Source: Erythrobacter aurantius (GTDB taxonomy: Bacteria; Pseudomonadota; Alphaproteobacteria; Sphingomonadales; Sphingomonadaceae). Taken from it: a stretch of DNA of 64,000 nucleotides. Shown here one piece after another: positions 1 to 7,753 of the stretch (the stretch's first letter is position 1; every line of letters starts with the position of its first letter). The stretch is taken from NCBI RefSeq assembly GCF_023823125.1, contig NZ_CP090949.1, positions 1,822,001 to 1,886,000 of the forward strand, given 5' to 3'. The notes under the pieces were generated by a model. The model did not search any database and was not told where the DNA came from. It was given only the letters and a program-made list of their open reading frames with translations. Made by a program: the position numbers and the translations under genes.

Positions 1-1175
1 AAACTACGGGGCTTTCTGCACCGGGCGGCGGAAACAAAACCACGCTATCGCTTATGATCGCAATCGCGATGGCAGCGGGGCGCGACAGCGTTCTTGGCAT
101 GGCGATCGAGCCGGGGCCTGCTGCTTACATTGGCATGGAGGATTCGGAGTCCCGGCTGCACTGGTCGATCCACCATGCTTGCAGTGGTCTTGGCGTGGCG
201 ATGCGCGACCTTGCGGGGCGGCTGCACGTGGTTTCGATGCGTCAGGAGCTTCACAACGGCTTGGCGAGCTTCACTCATGCCGGGGAGATAGAGCCGAGCG
301 ATCTCTATCACCAAGCGCAAGAGCTGATCGAGGCGACAGGTTCAAAGCTGCTTGTGCTGGACAATCTGGCGCACCTGTTTCTCGGCAACGAGAATGACCG
401 AATGCAGGCAACGCGGTTCTTGTCGCTGCTTAACAAGCTTGCCAGCGACACCGGGGCGGCGATCCTCCTGCTGGCGCACACTCCAAAAAACGGAGCCGAC
501 TATAGCGGTTCAACCGCGTGGCAGAACGCGATCCGCTCGCACGCTTCGATCGAGAAGGAAGAAGGCGGCGATCCGGATGTTCGGGTGCTCAAGGTGTCGA
601 AGGGCAATTATGTGAAACCGGGCGAGGTGACACGGTTCCGGTGGCATGATCATTACCTGATCAGGCCCGAGGATTTGCCAGCGGATATTGCTGGCCAGTT
701 GGCGGCAACGTCGAGGGCAACCGCAGCCAACGAGGCGTTCTTGCGATGTCTCAACACGGTGGATGGACAGGGCCGAGCTGTGTCTCATTCGCGTGGTGCG
801 AATTTCGCGCCGCGTGTTTTCGCCAAGATGCCGGAGGCCAAGGGTTTCGACCAGGACGACATGGAAGCGGCTATGGAGAGGCTGCTGCACAAGGGAACAA
901 TCTTAGCCGATCAGGAGGTTGGCAAGTATGCAAATCGGACAGCGCGCCGGGGCCTAAAGCAAGTCGATCAGGCTGCACAAAGCCCTGCACAAAGCCCTGC
1001 ACAAAGCCCTGCACAAGACGGTGCACAAGACGCACAAGACCAGTCGGCACAACTGCACAAAGCGGGTGCACACTCACCCCCTATCCCTAACGGGATAGAT
1101 GGGGACTTGGGTTCCCCATCTAATCCCGTTGGGAGTGGTGCGCCCGATCCGGATTGGATGCCGGGCGATGACTAG
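1..1175 (+). CDS. RepA-like AAA ATPase/helicase of a mobile element (5' end outside window)
   Basis: The frame is open from the window edge, so the start is missing. The P-loop (APGGGNKTT) lies at 18-44, upstream of the first in-frame ATG at 54; a start at 54 would remove it and is wrong. A Walker B-like strand (LLVLDNLAHLF) and a downstream LLLAHTPK segment match the RecA-fold AAA/RepA family of plasmid and phage replication helicases. The C-terminal tail (from about 960) is low-complexity, Gln/Pro/Ala-rich and encoded by 12-bp tandem repeats. It is followed by HTH and capsid genes, so it probably replicates or primes the element. Exact family membership is inferred. Confidence 0.75.
   Translation, partial: TTGLSAPGGGNKTTLSLMIAIAMAAGRDSVLGMAIEPGPAAYIGMEDSESRLHWSIHHACSGLGVAMRDLAGRLHVVSMRQELHNGLASFTHAGEIEPSDLYHQAQELIEATGSKLLVLDNLAHLFLGNENDRMQATRFLSLLNKLASDTGAAILLLAHTPKNGADYSGSTAWQNAIRSHASIEKEEGGDPDVRVLKVSKGNYVKPGEVTRFRWHDHYLIRPEDLPADIAGQLAATSRATAANEAFLRCLNTVDGQGRAVSHSRGANFAPRVFAKMPEAKGFDQDDMEAAMERLLHKGTILADQEVGKYANRTARRGLKQVDQAAQSPAQSPAQSPAQDGAQDAQDQSAQLHKAGAHSPPIPNGIDGDLGSPSNPVGSGAPDPDWMPGDD
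973..1032 (+). repeat. 12-bp tandem repeats in the ATPase tail
   Basis: Three perfect copies of CTGCACAAAGCC (973-984, 985-996, 997-1008) are followed by two diverged copies (1009-1020, 1021-1032). They encode repeated Ala-Gln-Ser-Pro units. The period is a multiple of three, so gain or loss of copies would keep the reading frame. Confidence 0.9.
1089..1130. other. Long inverted repeat inside the 3' end of the ATPase gene
   Basis: Arms 1089-1104 and 1114-1130 (AACGGGAT.AGATGGGG and its complement) differ by one bulged base around a 9-nt loop. The repeat lies within the last 30 codons of the ATPase. There is no T-run, so it is not a clear terminator. It could be a protein-binding site, an origin element or mRNA structure. 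Confidence 0.6.
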
Positions 1176-1439
1176 GGGGAGGGGGTGGGTCAATCTCCAG
1201 AACGTCGGCGGCGCGAAAACCGCCCCCCCAGTCATTGCGAGATTTTTTTGCCGGGGACCGGGATATTCGCACGCGGTAGCGGTGGTGGGCTGTCGGTGGG
1301 GCCTGTGGTTGCCCGCTGCGCGCGCGCATTCATGCGATCCCGCGCGGCGGGGTAAGAGGCTCAATCATCGCCCATCGAGGGCGAGCGTGGCGCTGGTGGC
1401 GCTTTTCGGCTGCGGGTTCGTAAGGTGCAGGAGGTCAAT

Positions 1440-1673
1440 TTGAGGGGTGAATATTGTTACACGCAGTGTGATCTGTTCGGCGCGCCCATCCCGGTGCGCC
1501 GGGGGCGGGGGAGGCCCGCCTATGTCCCCGATGAGGCAACGCGGCGGCGGGTGGTCGAGCTGCGGCGCGGCGGCGCGACGGCTGCGGCGATCGCGGTGGC
1601 GATCGGTATCGGGCGGACGACGCTTTACCAGTTCTACGGTGCAGAAGTGAGAAAGGAAAATGACGATGGCTGA
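1440..1673 (+). CDS. Small helix-turn-helix DNA-binding protein
   Basis: A 77-residue protein with a basic GRGRP stretch followed by a resolvase/Hin-type HTH (ATRRRVVELRRGG, then IAVAIGIGRTTLYQFY). I chose TTG 1440 because a strong Shine-Dalgarno (AGGAGG, 1429-1434) sits 5 nt upstream; GTG 1425 would place that site inside the gene. The gene lies between the replication ATPase and the capsid gene. It may be an element regulator or a small DNA-recognition subunit; the exact role is unknown. Confidence 0.6.
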   Translation: MRGEYCYTQCDLFGAPIPVRRGRGRPAYVPDEATRRRVVELRRGGATAAAIAVAIGIGRTTLYQFYGAEVRKENDDG

Positions 1674-1941
1674 ATTTGGCAAGGGGCCGATGCGCCCGAC
1701 AACGGACGCAGCGTTTACACGCGCAGCGCGGCGGGTGGCGCTGGGGTTTCAGGATCGAGCCGCGCGGCTTGGCATGGGGCCGGACGAAACCGCGAATCTG
1801 GCGCTGGCGGCGCTGGTCGAGGTGGTGGCGGGGCAGCTGGGCGATCCGTTCCGCGCGATCGAGCGGCTGCGCGATGCAGCCGATGCGTTCGAGGCGCAGT
1901 GCCTAGCAGACGGTGGAAAACGTAGCGCGCCGGGGGCTTGA
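1666..1941 (+). CDS. Hypothetical protein of the mobile element
   Basis: A 91-residue Ala-rich, probably all-helical protein with no family I recognise. It overlaps the end of the HTH gene, which suggests translational coupling. ATG 1666 is 8 nt from AAAGGA (1652-1657) and is preferred over ATG 1660, which is only 2 nt away. The overlap and element context support it as real. Confidence 0.5.
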   Translation: MAEFGKGPMRPTTDAAFTRAARRVALGFQDRAARLGMGPDETANLALAALVEVVAGQLGDPFRAIERLRDAADAFEAQCLADGGKRSAPGA

Positions 1942-2081
1942 ATTTCGGCGGCAATTGATTCATGTTTTGTTCCATTCCCGGCGATCGCCGGAGGCCCACG
2001 GGGTGCTGATTCCCCGCCATTCATCACAATGGACGGGCCAGCTGTATTCGCGATCCGTCCGCAGAACAGGACGTTTCAAAC

Positions 2082-3377
2082 ATGAAAACCGCAAAACTGA
2101 TCGAGCTTGAACGGCAACGTCTCGACCTGATCGAGGAAGCGCGCGCTGCGCTGCGCGCGATCGACAACAACACCGATGCGAAGCGCGCAAAGGAATTGGA
2201 GGCGCGCCACGATGCTGCAATGCGGGCGATCGACGCAAACGCGCTCGACATCGACCAGGCCAAACTTGAAGCCGAAACCGAAGAACATCGCGCAGCCGCT
2301 CGCCCCGAAATGGGCGGCACGGCGGCGGCGGGTGTTGACGGGCCGGGGGCGTTCCTTTCTGGCCGTCGCGCCGATTGGGTGGACGCACGCGGCAATCCGG
2401 TGCGGGTGCTTTCGCGTGCCGATCAATTCTCCCAGCGTAGCTACACCGGGCCGAGCGTTGGCGATCTGATCGCCGCCAAGATTTCGGGGCCGCGCAACGA
2501 GGCCGAGGAACGCGCCCTGTCCGCATCGACCAACAGCGCGGGCGGCTTCACCGTCCCCGAGCCGCTGGCGCAAGATTTCATCGACCTGATGCGCCGGAAC
2601 AGTTCCGCGATTTCAGCCGGGGCTATCACGGTTCCGATGGAATCGGAGACGCTGGCGATCGCGCGGGCAACGGGCGATCCGTCCGTCGCATGGCGCGCGG
2701 AGAATGCCGCTGTGTCGGAAACCGATCCGACGTATGACCGGGTGACGTTCACCGCGAAAACGCTCGCGGGCGGCGTGAAGATGTCGCGCGAGCTGGCGGC
2801 GGACAGCCTCAATATCGGCGCGCTGGTGCAACAACAGCTTGCCGCAAAGATGGCGCTGGAGCTCGATCGCGCGGCGATCTGGGGCGACGGTTCGGGCGCA
2901 TCGCCTACGGGTGTGACCAATACGAGCGGAATCAACACCGTGAGCATGGGAACGAACGGCGCGGCAATTGCGGATTACGACAAGCTGCTGGACGCAATTT
3001 ACGAGTTGACGCTCGACGATGTGCCGGGGCCGTATGCCGGGATCATGCACCCGCGCACCCAGCTCGCGATCCAGAAGCTCAAGGACAGCCAGAACAACCC
3101 GCTCACGCAGCCGGAGTGGATCCGCAACACTCCGCCATTCGTGACCACGGCTGCACCGATCGACGAGACCGAGGGCACGGCGGATAACGCCAGTTCGATT
3201 GTCTTTGGCAATTTCTCGCACCTGATGATCGGTCTGCGCCAGAGCGTTGAAATCCGCATCTTTGACCAGACCTATGCGGCTACTGGTCAGCTTTACGTCC
3301 AAGCGTGGATGCGCGCCGATGTGCAGCTGTCACAGCCGAAGGCGTTTTCGGTGCTGACGGGCGTGATCCCCGCTTAG
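2082..3377 (+). CDS. HK97-family phage major capsid protein
   Basis: A 431-residue protein. Residues 1-100 are charged and helical (ELERQRLDLIEEARAAL), as in the scaffolding delta domain of HK97-type capsid proteins. The rest has the HK97 fold signature: SAGGFTVPEPLAQDFID, then AWRAENAAVSETDPTYDRV, then LELDRAAIWGDGSG and GIMHPRTQLAIQKLKD. AGGA (2068-2071) precedes the ATG. No capsid maturation protease, portal or terminase gene is seen next to it, which is unusual because these normally sit directly upstream. Capsid identity is secure from the motifs. Confidence 0.9.
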   Translation: MKTAKLIELERQRLDLIEEARAALRAIDNNTDAKRAKELEARHDAAMRAIDANALDIDQAKLEAETEEHRAAARPEMGGTAAAGVDGPGAFLSGRRADWVDARGNPVRVLSRADQFSQRSYTGPSVGDLIAAKISGPRNEAEERALSASTNSAGGFTVPEPLAQDFIDLMRRNSSAISAGAITVPMESETLAIARATGDPSVAWRAENAAVSETDPTYDRVTFTAKTLAGGVKMSRELAADSLNIGALVQQQLAAKMALELDRAAIWGDGSGASPTGVTNTSGINTVSMGTNGAAIADYDKLLDAIYELTLDDVPGPYAGIMHPRTQLAIQKLKDSQNNPLTQPEWIRNTPPFVTTAAPIDETEGTADNASSIVFGNFSHLMIGLRQSVEIRIFDQTYAATGQLYVQAWMRADVQLSQPKAFSVLTGVIPA

Positions 3378-3389
3378 TCTTTGTCTTTA

Positions 3390-3468
3390 CCCGGCGCGTT
3401 GGTGACATTGCGCGCCGGGGATTCCGGGTCAGCCGGGGGGACGGTCAAGCCGCAAGGCTTCCCCGGCT
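3390..3468 (+). terminator. Two strong hairpins after the capsid gene
   Basis: Hairpin 1 has 9-bp perfect arms, CCCGGCGCG (3390-3398) and CGCGCCGGG (3411-3419). Hairpin 2 has outer arms AGCCGGGG (3431-3438) and CCCCGGCT (3461-3468) enclosing AAGCC-GCAA-GGCTT (3447-3460), a stem with a GNRA-type tetraloop. No T-run follows. They could terminate or attenuate transcription after the highly expressed capsid gene, or protect its 3' end. Confidence 0.5.
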
Positions 3469-3493
3469 GATTCAGATTTCAGGAGAATGATCA

Positions 3494-3628
3494 ATGAGCG
3501 GCGTTTTTCGAGCGATCGGCACGGTAGCGGGGGCGGTTGCGACTGTTGCCCTGGTGACGGGCAATCCTGCATTGGCGGGCATTGCATCGCCGCCAAGTAG
3601 AGCCTTTCTTGCACGGGTTCGGGCGTGA
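3494..3628 (+). CDS. Short phage-type membrane/hydrophobic protein, possibly truncated
   Basis: A 44-residue ORF with GGAGAATGATCA just upstream of ATG 3494. It begins MSGVFRAIGTVAGAVATVA, a hydrophobic Gly/Ala-rich segment resembling, as I recall them, the N-termini of phage tail or membrane proteins. It then ends in a short Arg/Pro-rich tail, and its stop overlaps the next start by 4 nt (GTGA). It may be a real small protein or the surviving front of a longer decayed gene. Confidence 0.5.
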   Translation: MSGVFRAIGTVAGAVATVALVTGNPALAGIASPPSRAFLARVRA

Positions 3629-4314
3629 GCGTCGTCAACGCGTGGCGCAATGGGCGCAAAGGCTATTTGTTCACGGACACGGCACACGTTGACGTATCAA
3701 CAGGCGCGGTGGCGGCGTTCGGTTCGAAAGCATTTACCTGCGCGCACTTCCCAGCAGTGATAGGTGTGACGATGGTGGGCGGGGTTTTGCCTTGGATCAT
3801 CGCGCCATTTGCCGCAGCCGAGGCAAAGAACCTGACAAGTCTTCGGCAGATGCTCCCGGCGGCCATCGAGGAATTTTGCGAGACAGCGCGGCAGAATGGG
3901 GCGCCGAATGCCGCTGCCCGGCTTGTGCTGGTCGCATGGTGCAGCCGCAAGCGCCAGATACGATTGTTTCACGCGTCATCAATGTTCGAGCTTGGCGCAC
4001 AGATGAAGGTGCAGGAGCTCGACTATTTCCTTGGCGCTGGCGATGAGAAATTGCCCGAGGCAAAACGGGCGGTCGATGCGCTGGCTTGCCGCAGACAGCT
4101 TTGCCCCGATGCCGAGGCGGTCCGGCTGATCGAGGCGCAGCGTAACGCGCCGTTCGTTTCACCAGTGCCGGAAATCGACGGTCTTGCTTGCATTGGCGGT
4201 GCGATCGAGCGGGCGACGGTATCGCGTGACGGTGTTCGCTTCGACACTATTCACCGCTGGCCAGATGAGATTGGCAAACCGCTTCAGCTTGCCGAAGGGC
4301 TTGCCGTCGCATGA
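3625..4314 (+). CDS. Hypothetical protein, Ntn-hydrolase/HslV-like N-terminus
   Basis: A 229-residue protein with a GTG start overlapping the previous gene. The N-terminal pattern (VVNAWRNGRKGYLFTDTAHV, then a GSKAF turn and a VIGVTMVGG strand) resembles the beta-sandwich start of proteasome/HslV-type Ntn hydrolases (xxDTA then GSK). No processed N-terminal Thr/Ser/Cys is evident, so activity is uncertain. It overlaps the downstream nucleotidyltransferase gene by ATGA, so the two are probably made together. The fold assignment is inference only. Confidence 0.55.
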   Translation: MSVVNAWRNGRKGYLFTDTAHVDVSTGAVAAFGSKAFTCAHFPAVIGVTMVGGVLPWIIAPFAAAEAKNLTSLRQMLPAAIEEFCETARQNGAPNAAARLVLVAWCSRKRQIRLFHASSMFELGAQMKVQELDYFLGAGDEKLPEAKRAVDALACRRQLCPDAEAVRLIEAQRNAPFVSPVPEIDGLACIGGAIERATVSRDGVRFDTIHRWPDEIGKPLQLAEGLAVA

Positions 4315-4754
4315 CGCATAGCAAGCCGATTTTACGAAGGCGGGCGTTGCAGCTGGTGCCGCACCTGATCGAGCGGGCTAAGAGAGTGAACGCCTCGCCA
4401 TTGATGCGGCATTCAATCGGTCGCGTGGCCTTATTCGGTTCCGTTCTCTCGCATAGGCATAAGCTTGGCGATCTCGACGTAGCGGTGGAATTGATCGAGC
4501 GCGAAGGCGAGTTCGACACTGCCGCATTTCTTGCGCGCTATCCGGTTCCGGTGAATGCCCCGGTATTCGATCGGCTGCACTGGCCGGCGGTTGTAGCAAA
4601 GTGCGAGCTGCGGGTTCACCCGGCGGTGCACACGACATTTTTCGATTTCGTCATTGCACGGGACTTGCCGCATAAGCTGATATTTGACGGCCGCGCCGGG
4701 CAGATGGCTTGCGCTAGGCAACCGCAGACAGTCACGGGATGCACAAAGGCATGA
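4311..4754 (+). CDS. Nucleotidyltransferase-fold (MNT/pol-beta-like) protein
   Basis: A 147-residue protein with the nucleotidyltransferase core LFGSVLSHRHKLGDLDVAVE: a GS pair, then DxD (GDLDVAVE) about 11 residues on. This is the metal-binding pattern of the pol-beta superfamily, and a third acidic strand (FFDFVI) follows. Minimal nucleotidyltransferases of this size occur in toxin-antitoxin (MNT-HEPN) and other modifying systems. No HEPN partner is visible; the neighbours are the Ntn-like gene upstream and an unknown gene downstream, both overlapping by 4 nt. Confidence 0.65.
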   Translation: MTHSKPILRRRALQLVPHLIERAKRVNASPLMRHSIGRVALFGSVLSHRHKLGDLDVAVELIEREGEFDTAAFLARYPVPVNAPVFDRLHWPAVVAKCELRVHPAVHTTFFDFVIARDLPHKLIFDGRAGQMACARQPQTVTGCTKA

Positions 4755-5095
4755 GCGGCGAAGTCTTGATCGAGGCGCGAGGGCAGGGCTCGTTTCAGGT
4801 TTCGACCATTCCCGATCTACCCGCAATCCGGCGGCGATTTTCACCGACAGAAACGCTTAATCCGTTCGGCGCTGCACTGGATTTCGCGAGCAATGCTGGC
4901 GCGGCACTGGGTTGGCCTATGGTGGACAGAACGGGCAAGATTACCCGCAAACAGGCCGCGCAACTGGTCGCTGATCGGGCGGGGGAGGGCGGCGCGCTTG
5001 TGATCCCCTTCGATGAGCGGGTGCGAAAGTATAGCGGCGCTGGTGGCAGCAAAGGTGAGGCGCGGGAGTGCGACGCGCCAAATAGGGGGGTTTAA
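4751..5095 (+). CDS. Hypothetical protein of the mobile element
   Basis: A 114-residue protein starting at ATG 4751, which overlaps the nucleotidyltransferase stop (ATGA); an in-frame ATG at 4739 is less likely. It contains MVDRTGKITRKQAAQLVADRAG, a short helical basic segment. No family recognised. The 4-nt overlap chain from 3494 to 5095 suggests one co-translated block of four genes. Confidence 0.5.
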   Translation: MSGEVLIEARGQGSFQVSTIPDLPAIRRRFSPTETLNPFGAALDFASNAGAALGWPMVDRTGKITRKQAAQLVADRAGEGGALVIPFDERVRKYSGAGGSKGEARECDAPNRGV

Positions 5096-5247
5096 TTCCC
5101 GCAAACCCCGCGGCGGATTTTTCCGAGCAAGTCGCGGAAATATCCTTTCTTCCCAACAGGTGCGCTTTAAGCCATAACCGAGCGGCTCGACCAGGTGCAG
5201 CAACACCGGGCCGAGCCTGACCACAATTCGCAACAGGAGTGCGACAC

Positions 5248-5652
5248 ATGGCTAATCAGCCTCTAGGCGGGCGACCGCTTCCCTTCAAGATTCCCGCAGG
5301 CATTGATGCGTTGAAAGCGCGCGATGCGCAATTCTGGCAGGCGCACGCGGCTTGGCGCGTGGCGGAGACAGATTTCGAGGCATGGGCGGAGATGCCCGAC
5401 GAATGCGAGGTCGCGCAGCGTCTATTTGATCGCGCGACATTGCTGCGTGATGCGATGCTTACCACACCGATCCGCACCGGGGCCGCGCTGGCGATGAAGT
5501 TGGAAGCGGTTCGCGAGGGCGATTGGGGGGGGCTTTTGTGCCTTTTGCCCGGTGACCTGACCGTCGCTGACATGATCGAGGCGGACGTTGGACGCATCGC
5601 CAAGTTCGAGATGTTCGGCGCGGATGCGTTCGAGGACATGGCGCAAGGCTAA
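5248..5652 (+). CDS. Hypothetical protein of the mobile element
   Basis: A 134-residue acidic, largely helical protein (ARDAQFWQAHAAWRVAETDFEAWAEMP). ATG 5248 has AGGAG (5235-5239) 8 nt upstream, preferred over GTG 5239. Sphingomonad and rhizobial prophages often carry such small helical proteins of unknown role. Its stop lies 8 nt before the dyad that precedes the MerR-like gene. Confidence 0.5.
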   Translation: MANQPLGGRPLPFKIPAGIDALKARDAQFWQAHAAWRVAETDFEAWAEMPDECEVAQRLFDRATLLRDAMLTTPIRTGAALAMKLEAVREGDWGGLLCLLPGDLTVADMIEADVGRIAKFEMFGADAFEDMAQG

Positions 5653-5660
5653 GGCTGTGA

Positions 5661-5706
5661 AATAAGCCTAAAGGCTCTATTTACAATTAGAGCTTTTAGG
5701 CTTATT
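5661..5706 (+). promoter_or_regulatory. Long dyad enclosing a -10 box, before the MerR-like gene
   Basis: Arms 5661-5679 and 5688-5706 (AATAAGCCTAAAGGCTCTA against its complement) form 19 bp with one G-T pair. The 8-nt centre contains TACAAT (5682-5687), one base from the -10 consensus. Transcription would then start around 5694, just before the regulator gene. A dyad centred on a -10 box fits an operator for autoregulation. It could also act as a terminator for the upstream gene. Confidence 0.6.
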
Positions 5707-5714
5707 TGGTGGAT

Positions 5715-6233
5715 ATGGCTGATAATCCGAATCCCGCTGCGAAGCTCTACACCCGCGCCGATCTTGTGGCGCTCGCTGGTGTCGACGACGCTGTTTTGCC
5801 CTTCTGGTTTCGTGAGGGCCTTCTCATTCCCGAGCCTGCCGAGGCGCGAAAACACCGGCGCTTTAATGAGGGCGAGGCGAAGATCGCGGCGCTGCTCGGT
5901 GAAGCGCGAACGCTTGGACTCAACATTAGCGCCTTGCGGGCTTTGGCAACTCAGGTGCGGCGCGGGCTGGTCTATCATGCGGCCCACTTTGCTCGCTTTG
6001 CCGATACAAGTCTTGAGGACTTGTATGATGCGGTCGGAGAAGATGGGGGGCCACGCGAATTGTTCTGGGTGGCGGGCTGCGTTGTCGATGGCGAGGGAGG
6101 GGTTGGCCTTTCGGTCGATGAAAGTGGGGATTGGCTGGTTCGTGCCATGCCAGACCAGCTCGATATGGTCGCCCGCGCTGAGGTTGTATTCGACCTTAAG
6201 CGCATCCTCTCGCCCTTCGGTGGCGCGCAATGA
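5715..6233 (+). CDS. MerR-like helix-turn-helix regulator of the mobile element
   Basis: A 172-residue protein. The N-terminus has a MerR-type winged HTH: LYTRADLVALAGVDDAVLPF, FREGLLIP, then KHRRFNEGEAKIAALLGEAR, with the R-F turn and a following helix (TLGLNISALRALA) as in MerR proteins. The C-terminal half is not a recognised effector domain. ATG 5715 is taken as start; TTG 5706 and GTG 5709 are in frame but fall in or next to the dyad. It overlaps the next gene by ATGA and probably controls the integrase module, perhaps as a lysogeny switch. Confidence 0.65.
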   Translation: MADNPNPAAKLYTRADLVALAGVDDAVLPFWFREGLLIPEPAEARKHRRFNEGEAKIAALLGEARTLGLNISALRALATQVRRGLVYHAAHFARFADTSLEDLYDAVGEDGGPRELFWVAGCVVDGEGGVGLSVDESGDWLVRAMPDQLDMVARAEVVFDLKRILSPFGGAQ

Positions 6234-6430
6234 CAGCCAAGCGTCGCCTCTTACCGGAAAGCGAAATTCGCAGCGCGATCGAGTTGCTGCGCGAGCTGGG
6301 TATCGAGCCGGGGGCGGTTGATCTCCGATCCGACGGAATGACCGTCTATCTGAAAAACGAGGCACAAGGGAGTGCGTTCGATGCGTGGAAGGCAAAGCAA
6401 TCGAATCCTGACCGGGTTGCACGTCGTTAA
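6230..6430 (+). CDS. Small hypothetical protein upstream of the integrase
   Basis: A 66-residue protein, ATGA-coupled to the MerR-like gene and overlapping the integrase start by about 50 nt. It is charged (basic ends, acidic middle) with a helix-strand pattern (SEIRSAIELLRELGIEPG, then GMTVYLKN). Position suggests an accessory recombination factor, but it lacks a recognisable excisionase HTH. Confidence 0.5.
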   Translation: MTAKRRLLPESEIRSAIELLRELGIEPGAVDLRSDGMTVYLKNEAQGSAFDAWKAKQSNPDRVARR

Positions 6431-7406
6431 GAAGCGACTGGCCAGCGGCATTATCCGCTGGAATGTCTACGCGTGGCGCGGGGGGCCTTGCATTCATCGC
6501 CAAGACGGGGCGAGGCCGATCATCACGCAGGCCATACTCTCGCAGGCGCTGGCTGCACGGAATGAGGCGACCACTGCGCCAAGCGATTCCTTCGATGCGA
6601 TATTGACGGCTTACCGTGCCTCGCCGGAGTTCGAGCGTCTGGCTGCTAGCACGAAGCGCGATTACAACCGGACGCTGGACAGGATTTCCGAGCATTTTGG
6701 ATCGGCCCCGATCAGCGCGTTCGAGGATCGACGGATGCGCCGGGAAATTATTGAATGGCGCGATCAGTGGCGCGGGCAGCCTCGCACTGCGGACAAGGCA
6801 ACAGTCACCATTGCAACCGTCCTGGGGTGGGCTGTGCACAATGCCTTGCTGACGGTGAATGTCGCCGCCGGGATCAATCACCTGCACACGGCAGACAAAT
6901 CAGACAAGGTGTGGGAGGCGAGGCATTGGGAGGCATTCGCTGACGCCCCTGCACACTTGATGGCTGCGCTGCGTTTGGCCAGCATGACAGGCTTGCGCCT
7001 TGGCGATCTGGTGCGCCTCGATTGGTCGCACGTTGCAGACAAGGCAATTGTCCTGACAACACGGAAGCGGAAGGGCAGAGCGGTTATTCCGATCTTTCCG
7101 GAATTGCGATCATTCCTTGATGGGGTCGAGCATCGCGAAGGGCCAGTGCTGCGCAACAGTCGCGGCGCGGCATGGACGGAGAGCGGGCTTGGGACGGTTT
7201 TCCAGCGCAATAAGCCGGATGGCTTCGACAGGACGATTCATGATCTGCGCGGCACTTACGTAACTTGGCTCGCAATGAAGGGCCTGACTGATGATGAAAT
7301 CGCGCGCGTTGTGGGTTGGACTTCGCAGCGCATCGCCGGGGTGCGGGCGCGTTATGTTGACGAGGCGCGGGTAATCGTCAGCCTAGTCGATCGGCTTAGC
7401 GCGTGA
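6381..7406 (+). CDS. int: Tyrosine recombinase (phage/island integrase)
   Basis: A 341-residue protein starting at ATG 6381; GTG 6372 is also in frame. The N-terminal part includes a SAM-like core-binding domain (STKRDYNRTLDRISEHFG). The catalytic domain shows Arg206 in MTGLRLGDL, His287/Arg290 in HDLRGTY and the nucleophile Tyr325 in RARYVD. Trp replaces His in the GW that stands at the usual GH position, a common variant. The gene ends about 95 bp before the tRNA-Met fragment at 7502-7547, the expected int-att arrangement, and so defines the right end of the element. Confidence 0.9.
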   Translation: MRGRQSNRILTGLHVVKKRLASGIIRWNVYAWRGGPCIHRQDGARPIITQAILSQALAARNEATTAPSDSFDAILTAYRASPEFERLAASTKRDYNRTLDRISEHFGSAPISAFEDRRMRREIIEWRDQWRGQPRTADKATVTIATVLGWAVHNALLTVNVAAGINHLHTADKSDKVWEARHWEAFADAPAHLMAALRLASMTGLRLGDLVRLDWSHVADKAIVLTTRKRKGRAVIPIFPELRSFLDGVEHREGPVLRNSRGAAWTESGLGTVFQRNKPDGFDRTIHDLRGTYVTWLAMKGLTDDEIARVVGWTSQRIAGVRARYVDEARVIVSLVDRLSA

Positions 7407-7753
7407 TCGGTTTACTGCACGTGGGCAAGTCATTGATCTTTAAGGGCGCAATGGGGCGTCGGTTTACAACTAAGGTTTTGAATTTGTTGGATTGGCCGAG
7501 AAATCATAATCCGCGTGTCGGGGGTTCGAGTCCCTCCTCCGCTACCAATCTTTCGATCATTGCATTGTGCCGACCATGCGTGAGTCGTGGTCGCAGAGTT
7601 TCAGCCTTTGTGTGCCCTTCGTGCCAAGCGAGACGCCCAGCCACTCCTAATTTAATCATAGCGATCAATAGGAAAAGGCGCTGACCCAGAAACCGTTAGG
7701 GGAGGAGAGCGCGCAGTGGTAATTTATGCGCTTCCTGAAGGGGGGATATTGCC
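7407..7753. other. Element/chromosome junction region
   Basis: The 347 bp between the integrase and the lipoprotein gene contain no convincing CDS. They hold the tRNA-Met 3' fragment (attachment site) at 7502-7547 and then about 200 bp of apparently non-coding DNA leading to AGGGGGG before the ATG at 7754. Confidence 0.7.
7502..7547 (+). other. attR: Attachment site: 3' part of tRNA-Met(CAT)
   Basis: The sequence runs from the anticodon loop (CAT at 7505-7507) through a variable loop, a T-arm (GGGGGTTCGAGTCCCTC) and acceptor strand ending CTCCGCTACCA. It matches the 3' half of an alphaproteobacterial elongator tRNA-Met. The 5' half is absent: the bases before 7502 do not pair with the anticodon-stem 3' strand TCCGC. 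This is the typical scar left on the integrase side when an element inserts into a tRNA anticodon/T-arm region. The complete tRNA should lie left of the window. Confidence 0.85.

Noticed and set aside
973..1032. CRISPR-like array
   Set aside because: Repeats are 12 bp, contiguous and coding, without spacers.
5649..6887. 412-residue minus-strand frame
   Set aside because: Antisense to the MerR-like, small and integrase genes, which have recognisable motifs.
7403..7684. 93-residue ORF over the attachment site
   Set aside because: Reads through a tRNA fragment; no RBS and no protein features.
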